NCBI RefSeq assembly: GCF_048537545.1
Contig: NZ_CP183218.1
DNA: 64,000 nt
From: Chania fonticola_B
GTDB lineage: Bacteria > Pseudomonadota > Gammaproteobacteria > Enterobacterales > Enterobacteriaceae
Strand: one strand, 5' to 3'
Numbering within the stretch: the stretch's first letter is position 1; each line of letters starts with the position of its first letter. The position numbers were made by a program, and so were the translations under genes. Positions 61,495 through 64,000 of this stretch are shown piece after piece. The notes below the pieces were generated by a model. That model worked only from the letters and a program-made list of their open reading frames with translations, made no database searches and was not told the DNA's origin.

Positions 61495-63870
61495 TTAAGT
61501 GGTGCTATGAGCTCGTGTCAGTTCAATAAGTTTGCGCAGGGTCTGCATAGCTCGATCGATAAACGGATAGGGGCTGACGTGGTGTGCCATTAAATAGAAT
61601 GGAATACGCCGTAGCCAAAAATCATGCAGCGCCAGCACATAACCTCTCTGCCACTGAATGGCATCAACAGCGCTTTGGCTATGGTGCTCTAACTGCTGGC
61701 GATGAAATTCGAGGTAGTGCGCTACCGTCTCAGCGCTAATATCTGCCTGCTGCGTGAAAACCAACAGCTCGACCAGATCCCGCTGAGGCAGGTGCAGCGT
61801 GGCCAGTTCCCAATCCCAGCAGCACAGTTCCAGCCTCTCATCACACTGCCGGAAGGCAATATTGCGCGGATTAAAATCGTTATGTACCAGCGTGCGTGGC
61901 ATCTGCTCTATTTCGCTGCACCAGATTTCTATGCTGGCTATCCATGACAAGAAATAGTCATGCTCTGACGGGGTAAAGTAGTGGGCTACGTTTTGGGCCA
62001 TAAAACCCGCAAATGCCTGTAACAGGGGACGTTGCGCCAGAGTGCTCTCTTTGCCCTGCAGGCAGATTTCAGGGAATTGCTGTAACAGCGCCCCCTCCTG
62101 CCCCAGCCAAACGGCATGGATTTCTGCAATACCCGCGATGGCCACTTCAATATGGCGGGGTTGCCATAAGCCGATGCCGTTGGTGGAATCCATCAGCACT
62201 AAATCGTGGAGGTGCTCTTCAATCAAGGCATAGGTGCGCGTTTTGTCATCACGAATAACGCCATAAACCTTTGGCATATACCGCGTCAGGCGTGGATCAT
62301 GCTGATTCATTACCGCCACTTCGCGGCTGTGGGTGTTAACAAACTCTATCAGGTGTGTCGCATCTGAAAGAGCCTGAAGCAGAGCCGGTGAACACTTCCC
62401 GGCAAAAAACTTCATCATGGTGAAGATGTCTTGATCCAGAGGCTTGAGCTTCAGCATCACCGGAATATCCTGCCGTGCCGCATTGGTCAAAGTACCGGGA
62501 AACAGCCCCATCAGCCTGTACGAATGTTGGGCGCTGAGGGTGGTCAACAGACTGTATTTTTCGTCTGAACCTGCCGATATAGCCGCGGATACCGGCAGTT
62601 TACTGCCCCAGACCGGGTTATAGGATGCGGAGTGGAAGAAAGCGAGATTGAGCTCCGCCAATGTGGTGGGAGCGGCGGCAAGGTGTGGGCGGTTGCGCCC
62701 CAGCTTCTCATGGGATTTGGCAAATTCATCTGCCGCGATAGCGGACAGCGTGGAAATATCCAGGGCAAGGCAATAGCTGGCAATAATTTCCGCCAGCTTG
62801 CTGGTACCGTCCGGCCCGCTACAGCCTAACATGTTCAAACATTCACGCTGATGAGGGAGATAAGTGCCGCCGCCAACGGTACCTATGACCAGAGAAGGCA
62901 ATGTGATGCTGCAATAAAGCGCCCCCTCGTTGTTCAGCTCCATGCGTAAATGAGCGACGGAAGATTCATGGATGCAGGCAATATCCTGCCCTAGGGCAGT
63001 AAACAGTGCCGCAATGACATTAGCAACGTTGATATTCATACCGACCATACCGGCGGCTATGGCGCCTTCCACAGCATGGTGGTAAGCATTAACTAACTGA
63101 ACAGGAGTGACCCGCAGGATGGATTGACACACTCTGGCACTCAGGTACACCTCGGCAATCACCCGCGTACCCCGGCCGTGGATCAGCGACTGATAAGAGA
63201 CTTTCTTATCGCTGGATAAATTACCATCGATCATAAAGTGATGAGGCTTAAGGTCAGTGGTCGTCGCCAGCTTCTCCTGGATCCACCGGCAGACATGCCA
63301 GGTACAGGTTGTCGTCATATTCTGCCCGGCGGCAGCACCTGTTTCATAGATAAAGTGTAGGTGTACACTGCGCCCGATAATCTGAGGTGTTAAGGCCACC
63401 AACTGCGCATAACGAGAGTGGCTGGAAATTTCGCTGCGTAACTCATCGAGATAGTTGACTACCCAATGACTGAACTCCAGCGCCTCTGTCACACTGAGAA
63501 ATTCAAAGTGTGGCACACGCATCATACGCTGGCCCAGCACCCTGGCCGTGGCACCACCAGAACGGGTAATCGCCGTGGCGCCCCGTGAAATAGAAGCGAT
63601 CAATGCCCCTTCCGTTGTCGCAAACGGGGCGTAGAACAGCCCCTGAGCGTGCAGCCCGTTGATTTGCAGCGGGCCACCAATACCTACAGAGACTTCCACC
63701 GAGCCAATAAACCCTTCAATGTTGTTGGATAGCGCGGTGGCATCAAACGAGTTCTGGGCAACCTTATCCAGCGAACACTGCATGTGCTGTGACAGATACG
63801 CTAAACGCTGCTGCCGGGCTTTTTCCGTATAGGTATACAGATGACGTGGTGACAGACCTTTTATCGACAT
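61495..63870 (-). CDS. Class I HMG-CoA reductase fused to an APH-type kinase
   Basis: A 791-residue fusion. Residues about 40-425 are a class I HMG-CoA reductase with its catalytic set: Glu87 (ATTEGAL), Lys222/223 (SSDKK), Asp296 (GQD) and His387 (KSH), plus GTVGGGT (330-336) and MLGCSG. Residues about 440-791 form an aminoglycoside-phosphotransferase-like kinase with Lys near 474, Brenner loop H663-N-D665-x4-N670 and D686-W-E. The enzyme could reduce an acyl-thioester to an alcohol and phosphorylate it. MSIKGLSPRH at 63870 follows AAGGATGTTATC. No HMG-CoA synthase is seen in the window. Confidence 0.85.
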   Translation of the reverse strand: MSIKGLSPRHLYTYTEKARQQRLAYLSQHMQCSLDKVAQNSFDATALSNNIEGFIGSVEVSVGIGGPLQINGLHAQGLFYAPFATTEGALIASISRGATAITRSGGATARVLGQRMMRVPHFEFLSVTEALEFSHWVVNYLDELRSEISSHSRYAQLVALTPQIIGRSVHLHFIYETGAAAGQNMTTTCTWHVCRWIQEKLATTTDLKPHHFMIDGNLSSDKKVSYQSLIHGRGTRVIAEVYLSARVCQSILRVTPVQLVNAYHHAVEGAIAAGMVGMNINVANVIAALFTALGQDIACIHESSVAHLRMELNNEGALYCSITLPSLVIGTVGGGTYLPHQRECLNMLGCSGPDGTSKLAEIIASYCLALDISTLSAIAADEFAKSHEKLGRNRPHLAAAPTTLAELNLAFFHSASYNPVWGSKLPVSAAISAGSDEKYSLLTTLSAQHSYRLMGLFPGTLTNAARQDIPVMLKLKPLDQDIFTMMKFFAGKCSPALLQALSDATHLIEFVNTHSREVAVMNQHDPRLTRYMPKVYGVIRDDKTRTYALIEEHLHDLVLMDSTNGIGLWQPRHIEVAIAGIAEIHAVWLGQEGALLQQFPEICLQGKESTLAQRPLLQAFAGFMAQNVAHYFTPSEHDYFLSWIASIEIWCSEIEQMPRTLVHNDFNPRNIAFRQCDERLELCCWDWELATLHLPQRDLVELLVFTQQADISAETVAHYLEFHRQQLEHHSQSAVDAIQWQRGYVLALHDFWLRRIPFYLMAHHVSPYPFIDRAMQTLRKLIELTRAHSTT

Positions 63871-63887
63871 GATAACATCCTTAAATA

Positions 63888-64000
63888 TCAAACGATTACG
63901 GCAGTAAAAATCGTTATTGCACACACCAGATAACCAACGGCCAGATAGAGACCAACAATGGCTTCATTGCGCTTTCGGTTGCGAATACAGGGGTGATGTA
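63888..64000 (-). CDS. Partial membrane protein, C-terminal end of an operon gene
   Basis: The last 36 codons of a gene whose 5' part lies beyond the window. It reads NEAIVGLYLAVGYLVCAITIFTAVIV, a terminal transmembrane helix, ending 17 bp before the reductase fusion gene. It shows that the operon continues upstream of this window. Family cannot be judged. Confidence 0.55.
   Translation of the reverse strand, partial: HHPCIRNRKRNEAIVGLYLAVGYLVCAITIFTAVIV

Overview
The window is a chromosomal segment of an enterobacterium. It was probably taken from Yersiniaceae and most likely Serratia, judging by protein similarity to Escherichia coli orthologues, gene order and moderately high GC; the genus is an inference. 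Three blocks can be read: a host core (1-22.2 kb), a complete P2/186-type prophage (about 22.25-54.65 kb) and an unusual lipid-type biosynthetic operon (54.87 kb to the window end).

Host core. ubiK, yjeH, hldE-glnE-ygiF, ygiM and cca lead to bacA(uppP), folB, plsY, tsaD and the macromolecular-synthesis operon rpsU-dnaG-rpoD, followed by mug and a tRNA-Ile2(CAU) gene (ileX). Between cca and bacA lie an lldPRD L-lactate operon, in which lldP carries a one-base frameshift, and a decayed ccdAB toxin-antitoxin locus.

Prophage. A 60-bp direct repeat (22254-22313 and 54592-54651) covering the 3' part of ileX marks attL and attR. Inside, the structural genes follow P2 order: ogr, D, U, T, E+E' (with a T6G frameshift site), FII, FI, G, H, I, J, W, V, S, R, lysC, lysB, lysozyme, holin, X, L, M, N, O on the minus strand, then P and Q on the plus strand. 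A 19-nt cos site follows Q. The early region has gpA with its nick site, a TraR/DksA protein, DUF2732, gpB, CII, Cox, a CI repressor and integrase. The CI/CII pair and a perfect LexA box beside the right end look like coliphage 186 rather than P2, so SOS induction is likely. Between cos and gpA sits an AT-rich cargo island: a ParB-like protein, a putative nuclease and a cytosine-5 methyltransferase, a candidate defence or modification system. A small cargo gene also follows int.

Lipid operon. On the minus strand, tightly overlapping genes encode a membrane protein (partial), a class I HMG-CoA reductase fused to an APH-type kinase, a PEP-synthase/rifampicin-phosphotransferase-like dikinase, a GNAT protein, an AMP-forming acyl ligase, a CDP-alcohol phosphatidyltransferase and a CDP-archaeol-synthase-like protein. 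Together they could activate, reduce, phosphorylate, cytidylylate and transfer an unknown lipid or isoprenoid group. This is the most interesting candidate for an undescribed system in the window; its product cannot be named from sequence alone.
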